DNA of 64,000 nt from positions 58,106,001-58,170,000 of the forward strand of contig NC_059346.1 in assembly GCF_019703515.2 (NCBI RefSeq). The letters are read 5' to 3'. Shown in pieces: positions 1-19,379 of this stretch (the stretch's first letter is position 1; each line of letters starts with the position of its first letter). Made by a program: the position numbers and the translations under genes. Source of the stretch: Myxocyprinus asiaticus (Eukaryota > Chordata > Actinopteri > Cypriniformes > Catostomidae). The notes beneath the pieces are model-generated. The model did no database searches. It saw only the letters and a program-made list of their open reading frames with translations, and was not told the DNA's origin.

Positions 1-571
1 GCCCTGCATGTTTTTGCTCCATTTGATAATTTTTATGTCATTTATCGAACTGAAAATGCAATTTGATTTCCTAACCCTATGCTGTATCTTAGGGACTTCA
101 AAGTTAAGTGTATATTTTTGCAGTACGTAATAATTTGATTATTAAATTGAAGTTTATTAACGGAACATGGGACATTAGTAAAAATGCATTCGAAATTGGC
201 AGTCACTGCTTAAACCTGGGTTTGGTAAAACCTTTCGAACTTCTATTCCTAGATCTCTCCAGCTTTGCTTCAGGCAGAGAAAACGCCTCTCTGGAAAGCC
301 CAGCGTTTGCTCATTTGGCATACTTCCTGATGAGTCATATCTCACATGAAGGGCATGCTCAAGTTTACTATACATATAAACCTGTAGAGCTTATACATGT
401 CTAATCAAAATGAGCTGCTCATATATTGAATCATGTTCTTTGAATTCCTTAAGCATTGTATCTCACTGTGGAAAGCAACTGTATTGTCAGATATATAAAA
501 CAAAGATAAAAATCCTTATTCATGTAATTGTAATCCTGCATTAAGCCTCCAAGCATAAAGCACTTTATATA
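1..571. other. Upstream non-coding stretch, nothing recognised
   Basis: AT-rich sequence with no convincing exon. Open frames here are short, lack splice context and resemble no family I know. The missing 5' exons of tmem116 could lie here, in 3105-7015 or left of the window; I could not identify them. Confidence 0.4.
14..107. other. Window edge, AT-rich, nothing recognised
   Basis: The first bases contain no splice signal or element end that I can support. Confidence 0.2.
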
Positions 572-3104
572 CACTCTTAAGAAAAATGGTTCTAAATAGT
601 ACCAAATAAGGGGTTCTTTGGCTTGTAACAATAGCAGAACCCTTGTTGGTGCTAAATAGAACCCTTTTTTTAAAGGTTCCATAAAGAACCTTCATTTGAA
701 AGTGCTATATAGAACCTCAAAATTGCTACAAAGAACCTTTTTGATGCACTATATTTCTGCTCCTATAATACATTAGAGCCTCAATTATGGTTTTATATTA
801 AGTATAAACACAAACAAACAAATACATAAAATAAAAGTAAGGCATGTGTCAATTAAGTACTTTTATTTTCTATTTAAATGAAAAATTGTGGAAAAAATTA
901 TGTTTTTACAGCAATTGTTAGCTGAATACTTTAATAAATAATTGTTATTAAATTATTGTGATTAAATCATTTCAAATGCATAAATCACTCATTAATAAAA
1001 TATTATATATACATATTTACATTAATAAATACATCAACAAATACATAATGTGAAAGGCTGGGACAGAAACGTGAACATTCTTCGATCTTTTATAGAGAAA
1101 GCATTTTTCTTCCATACTGACAACCAGTCATTCAAGAAAGAGCAAAGTCCCATGGAAAAACAAAATAGATGCAATGATCTACATTTCACTAAAATATCTG
1201 CACAATCCTCTATGATGTCTTCACCATCCATCACTGTGTATTTTGGTGTAATTGAGTGGCAGCCCCCCTCTGCAGGTAAAGAGGGTCCAACAGTGTCGGT
1301 CTGAGTAGAAATACACAATTAGGTTCAGAGTCAGTCTTTCAGTATATGTGGACAATATATGTGAGCCCTTTACAATGTGAAAAAGAAAAAGTGAAATAAA
1401 GAGTGATAGGTTTTAATTTTATGTGTTTATTTATTTTGTGACTGGGCAAAATGTTTATGCATAAACCTAAGTAAATAATTGGAACATTCCAAAATTCTAT
1501 ATGGATCACAAATTCAGTCTTTATCACTCACGTATTTAGCGGAAAAGTGGCAATAAGTATCCTCACCGAATACAGCTGGAAGACGTAGTGTAGCTGCTTT
1601 TTAACTGTAAACCTATGACACAAAGAAATGGCATTGTATTATTACAGTGTATAAATGAATGGCAAAAATAGATATGAAATAGAAAGAGAGATAAAAAGGA
1701 CTACTTAAAACTTACATAATCAGATATCTTTAATGCAGCCATATGCTGTTATTAGAGCAGACAATTCGTACCGCCGGTGGGATGGATACCTGAAAACACA
1801 ATAAAAATCCAAAATTACCTTCTTTTTTCAGAACATAATGTCAGTATTTTAAACAAAATGACAGTTTTGAGTTGGTCACAGTTGCATGTTCTGGTAGAGA
1901 TCTGTAAAATAAAAAAAGGACAATCTTATGGCAAGAAACCACCAGTTACAGAAAGTTTTACATTTATAAAGGTTCAAATTGAAAGCGCTTAATTTGCTCA
2001 GCTTGCTCAAAATTTTGCAAAAACCTACCCATGTGCTGTGCTGCCTTTATCAAGCAGTGATACAATTGTCTGTTGTCTGATAACAGACATAGTTTCATTC
2101 ATTCTGTGATTATTATTTAGAGGTTATTAGCACTAAAGTTGGTCCATCAGTCTCATGCCCCACAGGGAGAGAAAATGTCATGAGCTCTTGGTTCTATCTT
2201 CATGAATCCTAATCAGGATTATTAAATATATTTGCAAAAAATAACTGGATGCTGTTTATTTTGGACATTGTGGCTACATTTCTAAATCTAAAGGTTAAGA
2301 AGCTCTGAGTAAAATTATGTATAATTATTGAATGCGTAGAGGATAATGTTGCAATGAGAAAAATTCTTTTGCGCGATTAGATACATTAATGCTTAAAATA
2401 GTAACAGCTTGGGGAAAGTTTCGCCATACAGTTTACTGTATATTCATCTTGAAATTTATGACGTGAATGAGCTTAGAAAATGTGATCTCCCCAGCATGAA
2501 CAGTTACAGCCATAGCGGTTACAAAAGTGTCATTAATAATTTGGCCAACCTCTTACTCCCAAACTGCACATTTACGATAAAATGTAATCTTTAAATTTGC
2601 CATGGTTTCACTTTCAAAAACATCGAGTGAAGCGAAAGAAAAATAAGCAAATGCTCACTCCCATGTAACTGTACTAGTGGGATTTGTTATTCCTGATAAC
2701 TTTCCTGCTAAAACTGCTAATGGTTCAAAGTGGCTTTGAAAGAATTTATTGGCAGTTATGTAGTATGGAGTGGTGTGATGGTGTAGTGGGCTAAAGCAAA
2801 TAACTGGTAATCAGAAGGTTGCTGGTTCAATTCCCACAGCCATCACCATTGTGTCCTTGAGCAAGGCACTTAACTCCAGGTTGCTCCAGGGGGATTGTCC
2901 CTGTAATAAGTGCACTGTAAGCCGCTTTGGATAAAAGCGTCTGCCAAATGCATAAATGTAAATGTAAATGTAGTTATATTCAAAAAAGGACCGAAATAAA
3001 GAACCCCTAATGCCCAATGCAAAGAACCATTTCAGCACAAAAGGGTTCTTCAGGAATATATGGTTCTATATATAATTATTTGAAGAACCATCTTTTTTTA
3101 GAGT
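572..3104. mobile_element. Putative 2.5 kb non-autonomous DNA element with terminal AAGAACC-rich repeats
   Basis: The left end (about 572-740) and right end (about 2990-3104) are both crowded with GGTTCT / AGAACC words. They are roughly inverted: the left begins ACTCTTAAGAAAAATGGTTC and the right ends AGAACCATC...AGAGT. The interior is AT-rich, shows no transposase, and contains a separate SINE at 2763-2972. The superfamily is not recognised. The ends could also be two independent copies of a short AAGAACC repeat rather than the tips of one element. A possible TTATA flank on both sides is weak evidence for one insertion. Confidence 0.4.
2763..2972 (+). mobile_element. tRNA-derived SINE with LINE-like 3' tail
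   Basis: The head looks like a tRNA: an A-box-like TAGTGGGCTAAAG near 2779 and a B box GGTTCAATTCC at 2824-2834. A unique body follows, then a conserved tail (about 2918-2972) reading CGCTTTGGATAAAAGCGTCT, CTGCCAAATGCATAAATG and repeated TAAATG. The tail nearly matches the reverse complement of 5216-5270, the 3' end of the LINE fragment nearby. That is the arrangement expected of a SINE mobilised by a partner LINE. It is not a functional tRNA gene. Confidence 0.8.
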
Positions 3105-3317
3105 TTATAAAACAGTGTTTTTTGAGTGTGTTGTACTAACATTGTTAATGAATACAATGTTCATAGAGTGTTGATGGAATGGGTAGCAGCGGTCATATTT
3201 TAATGTATGCAAATGAGAAGGATATTTGAAAGCTTTGAGAGAAACTTTTCAGTGAATACCGACCTAAATTTCTATCTGTTCCTCACACAAAGCTATCGTA
3301 TGGCTTGTAAAGGGCAC

Positions 3318-3530
3318 AAATATAATAACCATTGGTTCTAAACGTAATGAAGGTATGGAATAACTTTTGGTCGTAAATGTAATAAAGACCTTAAATGTAA
3401 TAACTATTGGTCCTATATGTAATAAAGTTCGTGAAAGTAATAACTATTTGTCTTAAATGTAATAAAGGCCCAAAATGTAATAACTATTGGTCCTAAATGT
3501 AATAAAGGCCCCAAAAAACTTTTGGTCCTA
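3318..3530. repeat. Degenerate minisatellite of GTAATAA units
   Basis: About four to five imperfect copies of a unit of roughly 50-55 bp. Each unit alternates 'AATGTAATAACTATTGGTCC' with 'AAATGTAATAAAGGCC'-type blocks. The copies differ by many substitutions, so the array is old. No coding potential. Confidence 0.7.
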
Positions 3531-4437
3531 AATTTACTATAGTAATACCATGGTCAATTTTCGTATGGGTTTGTCTCCCAAGACTTTTGCAAAAGGAACT
3601 ATACTGAAAAAAAGGCAATATAAAGCCAGACTGTTTAAGAAAGTCATAATCCATCTCACCCTAGACGAGGACGTGAACAATTGCTATTGACAGACCCGAC
3701 TTCTTCAATAACCATATTTATGACCATATAATACATTTGTGCCCTCAACATAGCTTCAGAGAACTTGGAGTAATACAGTATATGTTTTTCAGAATTTCTG
3801 TGGTTCTTTTTTGGAGCTTGATAGCATGAGCATGAGTTAGCATGAGTTTTATGTATTTCTATGGATTCTATACATTTTTGCTATGCATTAGAATCAGGCA
3901 GTGAAACAAGTTAAATAGGCAATATACACCATGATCAAATATAACAACTATATATCCTCCTTTTTCAATCATTTGCAAAAGGCAAATCAGAAAGGAAAAC
4001 CATTTTGGTTTTATAAGATGAAAGAAATAATCTTTTATCATAAAGAACTGACTCTACACTCCTGGAATGTCATTTAACGACTTTGAAACGCTTTGACATG
4101 AGTGCCAACAAAAGTGTCATAAGACAAACTAAGAATGAATGGGGGAGTCATAAGTAACAATGTTGAGACAACATGGTTAAACTTTTTCAAAGATCAGAAT
4201 GTGAAAGTAAGCCAGAGGGCACACCTGGGCTAGGTGTCACATGGGGAAGTTGTCACAAGGGCTATTTCTCAGTAACCATAAGGTTTTGATTCGAAAGTCC
4301 AATTACTTAAATGTGTTTTCTTCAGGAGTGGTTTTGTATGTTGGTTTCAAAGACCAAGTTTGAACACCAGCACAAAAACAAGTTCGAAACCCTAAATTAT
4401 CTAAAAATTAGAATAACTATTCCAATATACTCAACTA
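3531..4437. other. Non-coding stretch, nothing recognised
   Basis: AT-rich sequence between the minisatellite and a Tc1 remnant. No exon, RNA gene or terminal repeat was recognised. It contains one short TACTATAGTAATACCATGGT-type block that recurs in degenerate form near 14180, 26330 and 29200. Confidence 0.4.
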
Positions 4438-4965
4438 CACTAACGGTCAAAAGTTTTGAAACACTTACTCATTAATTTTTTTTTTCACATTTTAGAATAA
4501 TAGTAAAGTCATCAAAACTATGGAATAACATAAATGGAACTATGGAAATTATGTTGTGACTAAACAAAATCCAAAATAAATCAAAACTGTGTTATATTTT
4601 AGCATCTTCAAAGTAGTCACCCTTTGCCTAGAATTTGCAGAAATGTACTCTTGACATTTTCTCAACCAACTTCTTGAGGTATCACCCTGGGATGCTTTTT
4701 AAACAGTATTGAAGGAGTTCCCATCTATGTTGGGTACTTACTGGCTGCTTTTCTTTATTATTTGGTCCAAGTCATCAATTTCAAAAACTTTCTTTTTTTT
4801 AAATTAAATTTTAGATTTATAATGAAATAAATTAATATGTTGGCACAATTATATTTTTGTCTACAAAATTAATTTCAAACATTTAAGCATACGCCTTCAG
4901 ATCAAAAGATTTTTAAGATCATGGGAAACATTTCGGTCAAGTGTCAAAACTTTTGACCGGTAGTG
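4438..4965 (-). mobile_element. Deleted Tc1/mariner element (528 bp)
   Basis: Terminal inverted repeats read CACTAACGGTCAAAAGTTTT on the left and AAAACTTTTGACCGGTAGTG on the right, directly flanked by TA on both sides as Tc1/mariner requires. The interior keeps only a decayed stretch resembling the C-terminal end of a transposase on the minus strand. It is a non-autonomous deletion derivative. It is a different family from the other Tc1 copies here, judged by its terminal sequence. Confidence 0.8.
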
Positions 4966-5215
4966 TATATACTGAAGGTAGACTGTAACCAAGAGGATGA
5001 ACTGTGTTCTCAGGATAAGGTTATTTTTCATAAATGTCAGGTTTATCATGGGGCAGGTTGTCAAATTTTTATTGGGCTTAGTGGTCACATGTGTTCTACA
5101 TTTAAATTTGTACAATTTATTAATTACAATATTTGTTGATCAAAATAATGGTTTGATATTATGTTTGCATGTTTTATGTTCATGTTTTATATTCTTGCTT
5201 TACTGTTTAGATTTA

Positions 5216-5930
5216 CATTTACATTTATTCACTTGGCAGATGCTTTTATCCAAAGCGACTTACAAGAGAGGAAAACATAAGCGAATCATCTTAGGAGACA
5301 GTGGTATGAAAAGTGCTGTATTACAAAGTATCACTAGCATCATAATAGTATTCAAAACAGAATAAAGTGCAACAGAATGTTTTATTTTTTTTTTTAATGA
5401 CTGGTTAAGTGCTCATGGAAAAGATGTGTTTTTAGTCATTTTTGAAGACAGAGAGTGAGTCAGCTTCGTGGATGGAGTTGGGAAGGTCGTTCCACCAACG
5501 TGGTATGATGAAGCTGAAAGTCCGGGAAAGTGTTTTGGTGCCTCTTTGTGTTGGTACAACAAGGCGACGTTCCTTAGCTGACCGCAGGCTTCTAGTGGGT
5601 GCGTAGTTCTGCATAAATGATTTGAGGTATGCTGGAGCAGACCCAGTAACTGTTCTGTATGCCAGCATCAGAGCCTTGAATTTGATACGTGCATCAACCG
5701 GTAGCCAGTGGAGAGAGACAAGGAATTGTGTAACATGTGCTCTCTTTGGTTCATTAAAGACCAGACATGCTGCTGCATTCTGGATCATTTGGAGGGGTCT
5801 AGTTGCACATGCAGGGAGGCCTGCAATGAGAGCGTTACAGTAGTCCAGTCTAGTTATGACAAGTGACTGGACAAGCAGTTGTGTGGCATGTTCAGATTTA
5901 GCTGAGAAGCCTATAATAGTCTGTTAGGTC
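5216..5930 (-). mobile_element. 5'-truncated L2/CR1-like LINE, C-terminal reverse-transcriptase region
   Basis: The minus strand 5788-5432 encodes about 118 residues of the post-RT region common in fish LINEs, with LHWLPVDARIKFKALMLAYR, GSAPAYL, RSLRSAKERRLVVP and FSFIIPRWWNDLP. The frame runs downstream into the element's 3' end at 5216-5270, whose complement CGCTTTGGATAAAAGCATCT plus TAAATG repeats is a LINE tail. The endonuclease and most of the RT are absent, as in ordinary 5' truncation. Assignment to the L2/CR1 group is by resemblance from memory; another jockey-like clade is possible. Confidence 0.75.
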
Positions 5931-6258
5931 TTTGGTTAGGTTACATTGTGACAGCTTACCGCATATAGTGTGACAACAGGGCAAAGGTCTGAGAAATATT
6001 CACAAAAATGTGTGAAAATTAACCCCGATCTCCCCTATATAAAATATAGTATCATTACAGAGTACACTTAAAAAATGTTAACCTAAAAATGTGCTTCATT
6101 TGATAACCTCTAATTTAACTGGTTTTTATTAAAATCAGAAACATTGCTAAACATCATTGAATCAACCTGAATACATAAGGTTACACCAACTAAACAAATT
6201 TTAGATTAGTGAATTAAATTATAATTTTAGGTTAGATCAGGAGGAAATAGCTCTTTAA

Positions 6259-6896
6259 AGGAATGTTCCGGCTTAAATACAAGTTAAGCTCAGTCGACAG
6301 CATTTATGGCATAATATTGATTACCACAAAAATTTAACCTGACTTGTCCCTCATTTTATAAAAAATAAATAAATCTGGGTTCCAGTGAGGCGCTTATAAT
6401 GGCAGTGAATGGGGTCAATCTGTAAACGTTAAAATACTCACTATTTTAAAAGTATAGCCACAAGACATATACAGTATGTGTGTTATATGTAGTGCATAAA
6501 CACAATTTTAGTGTAATAAAATCGCTTACAAATCTTTTCTGTGTAAAGTTTTAGCCAATTTTACAACTTCATTGCCATGATGATGTAATGTCAACAAACC
6601 CTAAAACCCTAAAATGACTGTAAAAAACAACTTTACAGCTCAAATAATACATGAGGTTTAAAAGAAGTGCACTACAAAATTGTAAGTGCTTTTATAAAAT
6701 TAAAAGCTTCACATTTCTGCCTTTAAATCATCCAAAAATTGGCCCCATTCACTGGACACATTCCATTATAAGTGCTTTACTGTAACCTTTTTTTTTTTAA
6801 AGGGATGGATGAGTCAAAATAATTTTTGTGGTAATCAACATTATGCCTCAAATGCTGTCGATTGAGCTTACCTTGTATTGAACACGGAATATTCCT
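6259..6896. mobile_element. MITE with TTAA target duplication (family A)
   Basis: A 638 bp element with inverted ends AGGAATGTTCCGG... and ...ACGGAATATTCCT, flanked on both sides by TTAA. Subterminal sequence (AGCTCAGTCGACAGCATTTA on the left; its inverted relative on the right near 6855) extends the inverted repeat well beyond 60 bp. There is no coding sequence. TTAA duplications occur in piggyBac and Kolobok transposons; the AGG terminus makes me favour Kolobok-like. A partial copy lies at 33764-33965. Confidence 0.75.
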
Positions 6897-7015
6897 TTAA
6901 GGTAACAGTTACAGGTTACCACTTTTTACAGTGTAACTTTGACTTCTAATTTTGACTTAAGTCCTAAGTTCCTAACTAAGTTTTTCTCTTTTATTCTCTT
7001 TTTAACACCCTACAG

Positions 7016-15053
<8,038 letters not shown>

Positions 15054-15173
15054 CAGAAAGACACTTCAAGATAAATCTCAAGCATACAGCGCTATGCCAT
15101 AAAAACAAAATGTGTTGCAATTACACTGTCAACCAATTTTTTTCATAAATCAAAATCGTTAAGCAAAAGTTAA

Positions 15174-15563
15174 AGGTGCACTCAGTAACTTTTGTCTTTG
15201 TGTCATCTTGGACTTACACTGACACCTAGCGGCTTGGATGCAGCATTATTTAAAATCAATAGTTTTCAGTTATAGATGTCACTGTAGAAATTCACTATTC
15301 ACAGCCAGCCAGGATTAATTAAATCCCTGAGTGAAACTGTCCAATAACAGGACGGTTACTGAGATTTAGCGAGTAGTATTCGGCTGGTCATGTGATTCTA
15401 ACATGGCAGCCCCCATGAGGGGACCCTCTCCATGTAGAATAAAACAGCGTTTATAAGGTTACTGATGTGACTGAATTCTTCAACTCATGTGAGTGGTCAT
15501 GATTTTAGATACTGGCTTCAAAATTACAGTTCATTTCTTTAGAAGTAAAACTTTTGTGCACCT
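15174..15563 (+). mobile_element. MITE family B, copy 4, best preserved
   Basis: Ends AGGTGCACTCAGTAACTTTT and AAACTTTTGTGCACCT, flanked by TTAA on both sides, about 120 bp after the tmem116 stop codon and possibly within its 3' UTR. It is the cleanest copy for defining the family consensus. No coding sequence. Confidence 0.87.
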
Positions 15564-16171
15564 TTAATATCTTTCATGATGGAATGACTGACAATCCCTT
15601 GAGGCATTACGCATGATGTAATTGAATTAAAAACAATGGAAAATATAAAACTATTGATTTAAAGTTGTTGATTATAAATATAGAAACAATATATTTCAAG
15701 TTTATTGCAAAATAATCAGATAAATATATGCAGTGAGTAGTTTGCATCATTCACAGTGTGTCAAGGAAGTGGGCGTTCACTACAGCGCTCTTTTGGCACG
15801 CTTTGTTGGCCTCTCTGATTTGTGTATCTTATCAGCAGGATCATGAGTAGTCTGTAAAGGTTTAAAAGTTAAAATTTTTTAATGTAATGAATGTGATTAT
15901 TACTTCGGGAACCAGAGCTGTGTGTGAAGCCAAATGCTCCAAAATAGGGATGAAACTGCGTTACTTAACTGAACCACAGTGATCAGTGCGACAATAATGG
16001 TGCAAACATACTAGACAGTGGTGGGCAAATCCATGTACTTTCACAGTCCACTGATAACATGACGCAAGGGTGTAAATACAGTCATGGACAGGGCAAAAAT
16101 CAGAGATGTGTCAAAATCTGTGTGGTCCTTCAAGTACACTAAACCAAACCCTGCTTAAAATAAATCTTAAA

Positions 16172-16315
16172 CCAACCTAAGCTGGTTTGCTGGTCTTAGC
16201 TGATGTCTCAGCTTGGTCAGGCTGGTCTGTTGGCTGGTTTTTGAGGGGTGTTAGGCACTTTTTAGCTAGACCAGCTGGGAGACCAGTTAGACCAGCTTAA
16301 AAGGCCAGCAGTCAG
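16172..16315. repeat. Inverted repeat rich in CTGGT / ACCAG
   Basis: The left half runs AAGCTGGTTTGCTGGTCTTA with further CTGGT words. The right half runs ACCAGCTGGGAGACCAG then TTAGACCAGCTTA. The two halves are imperfect reverse complements about 35-60 bp long and could fold into a hairpin. Similar ACCAGC hairpin repeats are widespread in fish genomes. No coding sequence. Confidence 0.6.
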
Positions 16316-17204
16316 CAAGGTATGGTTTTTATACCACTGCTGGAATGATGTGTGCTTCTGTCAAAACAACACCATGTGGTAGATAATAAGGGTGCTTGTA
16401 CACTAGCATAAAGAGTCTTGGATTTGTTAAAGATTTTAGATGCAGCACCTGGTGTTAGCTGAGCCAAAAGCAAATAGAGGAATCCACCTCAAGAAAATGT
16501 TTCATCATCCCACTTCATGATATGTGAATATTTGCTATAGTAACCTTTTGCAATGACACGGTCAAGACTGACAACTACTGAAATGTGAAAAAAGGAAAGA
16601 CCAAAGGGGGGAGTACAGCCAGAGGGAAACAGCTCTGAAACAGGATTTGAGAGCACAATACTGTTACTTTCCATCCATTTTTTTTTTGTTTCTTTTTTTT
16701 TTTTTTTTTGAGTTGGAGAATCTTACATTCTTCTCCATTACAGAATGACTTAACGGCATCTTATGTTTCTTTTGAACTAAAGAAATATGAGTTTCTGAAT
16801 GCATTTGTTTAAAGTTTACATGTGTACATTTCGGTATTCTTGATACCTGTTTTTCAAAATACAAATAATTTTAATTAAACTGAATTATGTGTCGAAGTAG
16901 GCCTACTGTGAGGGTTGATTTCTGTCTTTTGAATACTTATTATTAAATATTGAGCTTTTCTGCCACATTCTTTTTGCCAATCAATCAGCCATGTGGACAA
17001 TGAATGATTGTGAGTTGCAGTGTGACTCTGCAGTACAAACATTTGTGTCGTATTCTTGACATTGTAAACACAAAGTGTGTACTGTAATTGGTCACTTTCT
17101 CTTTAATATTGTGACATGCAGGAAGAATATGTGTCAAAGTCAGTCGCACCAAATACTTTGGAAGTAAATACTGCCCTCTGCTGCAAGTACTGTTACTTGA
17201 AATA

Positions 17205-17253
17205 GAGAGATAGATAGATAGATAGATAGATGTCCATCCATCCATCCATCCAT
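17205..17253. repeat. Compound microsatellite (GATA)n-(TCCA)n
   Basis: About six GATA units directly followed by five TCCA units. Confidence 0.9.
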
Positions 17254-17309
17254 ACAATGAAGGTAAATGGTGACTGAGGCTGTCAGTCCCTAACATTCTG
17301 CCTAACATC

Positions 17310-17310
<1 letters not shown>

Positions 17311-17371
<61 letters not shown>
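17311..17371. repeat. (GT)n microsatellite, about 30 units
   Basis: An uninterrupted GT tract. Histidine/threonine repeats in the minus-strand translation are an artefact of this tract. Confidence 0.95.
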
Positions 17372-17375
<4 letters not shown>

Positions 17376-18136
17376 CACAAAAGAAAAAAATAATGAGTTT
17401 GAAACAACATGAGGGTCAGTTAATAAAGTCAGAATTTTCATTTTTGACCCGTTAATTATTAGTAAAACATTAAGTTTATTTCTGACACTTTTTTTTCCCT
17501 GGCAAATCAAAGTTTTGCTGTCATTGTGCAAGTTAATTTTAGCCCCCTGAGACCCCTGTGTGACCGCTGTGTGCATTTTCCATTTCCCGTTTTGATTTGT
17601 AACTAGTAGCACCTAATAAACAAGCAAAACAACAACAACAAAAAACATTTCTTTGTTGAGACTACGTTGTGAAATTTTAAATAACACTAAGCTGTAGAAA
17701 AGTCAGATTTGTTTTTTTATCAAATTGTTTATGTTTCCAGGAGTGTTGGATATTCATGTTTTTGAGACTTTACAGATATTTCAGCTGATTTTCTCTAAAG
17801 CTGAATAAATAATTATTATTCCAAGTAATGTCCAGCATCATCCATTCACTGCGAACCATGTTAAAATAAAATGTATTATTATAAATTCTGAATCTATGTA
17901 CTGTTTACCATTGTCCCATGTCTGCCAAACATGTTGTGTGGTCCAAACATCAACTGCAGTCTGAAACTGAACTTTTGATTCTGATTTTAGGATTGAATGC
18001 ACTTAACTGCATAGAAAGTTATAGGATGCCCCCTTACTATTTAGTGAACGACTTAAACTCCAGTGTGCTGTCTGTCTGCACTGGTCTCAGTTTGAAATGC
18101 ACCTTATTTTCACTACATGCAGCCTCTGAAAGCATA

Positions 18137-18656
18137 GCATTCTGAGATGCTGTTCTTCTCACCACAATTGTACAGAGCGATTATCTGAGTTAACGTAGAC
18201 TTTGTCAGTTCGAACCAGTCTGGCCATTCTCTGTTGACCTCTCCTCATTAACAAGGCATTTCAGTGCACAGAACTGCCGTTCACTGGATGTTTTTTGTTT
18301 TTGGCACCATTCGGAGTACATTTTAGAGACTGTTGTGGATGAAAATCCCAGGAGATCAACAGTTACAGAAATACTCAAACCAGCCCACCTGGCACCAACA
18401 ATCATCCATGCGATTATCTAATCAGCCAATTGTGTGGCTGCAGTGCATAAAATCATGCAGATACGGGTCAGGAGCTTCAGTTAATGTTCACATCAATCAT
18501 CAGAATGGGGAAAAAATGTGATCTCAGTGATTTGGACCATGGCATGATTGTTGGTGCCAGATCCTATTCTGAGATGCAGGTTGGCGCTGTTTTGGCAGCA
18601 CGAGGGTGACCTACACAATGTTAGGCAGGTGGTTTTAATGTTGTGGCTGATCGGTG
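18137..18656 (-). mobile_element. Partial palindromic Tc1 derivative (one arm plus right tip)
   Basis: Same family as 35086-35909. The right tip GGTTTTAATGTTGTGGCTGA then TCGGTG is followed by TA; the left tip is missing. The minus strand 18405-18205 reads a Tc1 transposase N-terminal HTH region with LSISVTVDLLGFSSTTVSKM and SEWCQKQKTSSERQF. The second arm of the palindrome is deleted: sequence jumps from TGGTGCCAGATC (about 18560) straight to the subterminal CTGAGATGCAGGTTGGCGC. Confidence 0.8.
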
Positions 18657-19379
18657 TATATATAGGATTGCATTTACTAATGTTAATGAATAGAACCGTA
18701 TTGCACAGAAATAACAAAGTTAAACATAACAAAATGTATATTCAAATGAAGCTAAATGATTCAAAGTTGTGTTAGAGTTGAAAGTTATTCAAAATAACTA
18801 ACATGTTTTTTTTTCTTTACTTTTGAGGAAATGTGGTATGAGTTTGATATCACGTGTTTTTTTTTTTTTTTTTTTTTTTTTGTCCAGATCTGTTAAATTA
18901 TTCAAAAATATACATTACAAATGCAATTAACAAAATGTTTTACTTTTTTACTGGAATCTTCTATGATGAACACGTTTTCAATTACTGTACCTTATTATTT
19001 ACAATTACCTTATTTGTCAAATACCCTTAAATAAGAACTCAAATATTTCTCAACAAATTCTTCCAAAATATTTTTTTGGAGTTGCCTCGTTTGCTTCTAT
19101 TTTTATTTCTCCAAAATAATTTAAAGCTAAGCTTGTAGGCTCCTCTATGTAGAAGGTTCTGCTAGTATCCAATCAAACAACCAAAAGTAGACGTTCTGGA
19201 AACCGAGAGCCAATCAAAACAAGCAGAAAAGTTGAACGTTAGGTGTCATCATGTGTAAAGGGATAGAATAATAGTGCCGCTCTGCGGATCCGATCAGATA
19301 CAGGAAAATAGGTCAAGAGAAGGAACGTCAGAAAAGTTTATTACGTATAGACATCGTAGGCAACAATATCATTTCAAAC
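18657..19379. other. psat1 upstream region
   Basis: An AT-rich stretch with a poly-T tract (about 18857-18885) gives way to more mixed sequence in the last 200 bp before the psat1 ATG, where the promoter and 5' UTR must lie. I see no TATA box in a supported position and no clear amino-acid-response element. Confidence 0.4.

Larger units (their letters stand above)
15564..18136. other. Intergenic region between tmem116 and psat1, mostly unremarkable
   Basis: Besides the small repeats listed separately (ACCAGC inverted repeat, GATA/TCCA and GT microsatellites), I see no exon, RNA gene or large element. A segment at about 17255-17440 resembles 62830-62995: both contain GTGACTGAGGCTGTCAGT-like and CTAACATTCTGC words. 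This is a common fish interspersed repeat that is interrupted here by the GT tract. Confidence 0.5.

Noticed and set aside
108..404. 98-codon frame preceded by TTTTGCAG, considered as a first tmem116 exon
   Set aside because: No donor in a fitting phase, no membrane segment and no similarity to the family.
2763..2840. tRNA-like A and B boxes suggesting a tRNA gene
   Set aside because: The sequence does not fold as a complete tRNA, and it continues into a SINE body and a LINE-like tail.
5622..5843. 73-codon + strand frame
   Set aside because: It is the antisense shadow of the LINE reverse-transcriptase C-terminus on the minus strand.
16985..17612. Minus-strand open frames with long Thr-His runs
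   Set aside because: They are translations of the GT microsatellite.
19240..19260. TCATCATG word considered as an ATF4/CARE site upstream of psat1
   Set aside because: It does not match the TGATGNAAN consensus on either strand. PSAT1 is an ATF4 target in mammals, but this window does not show the site clearly.
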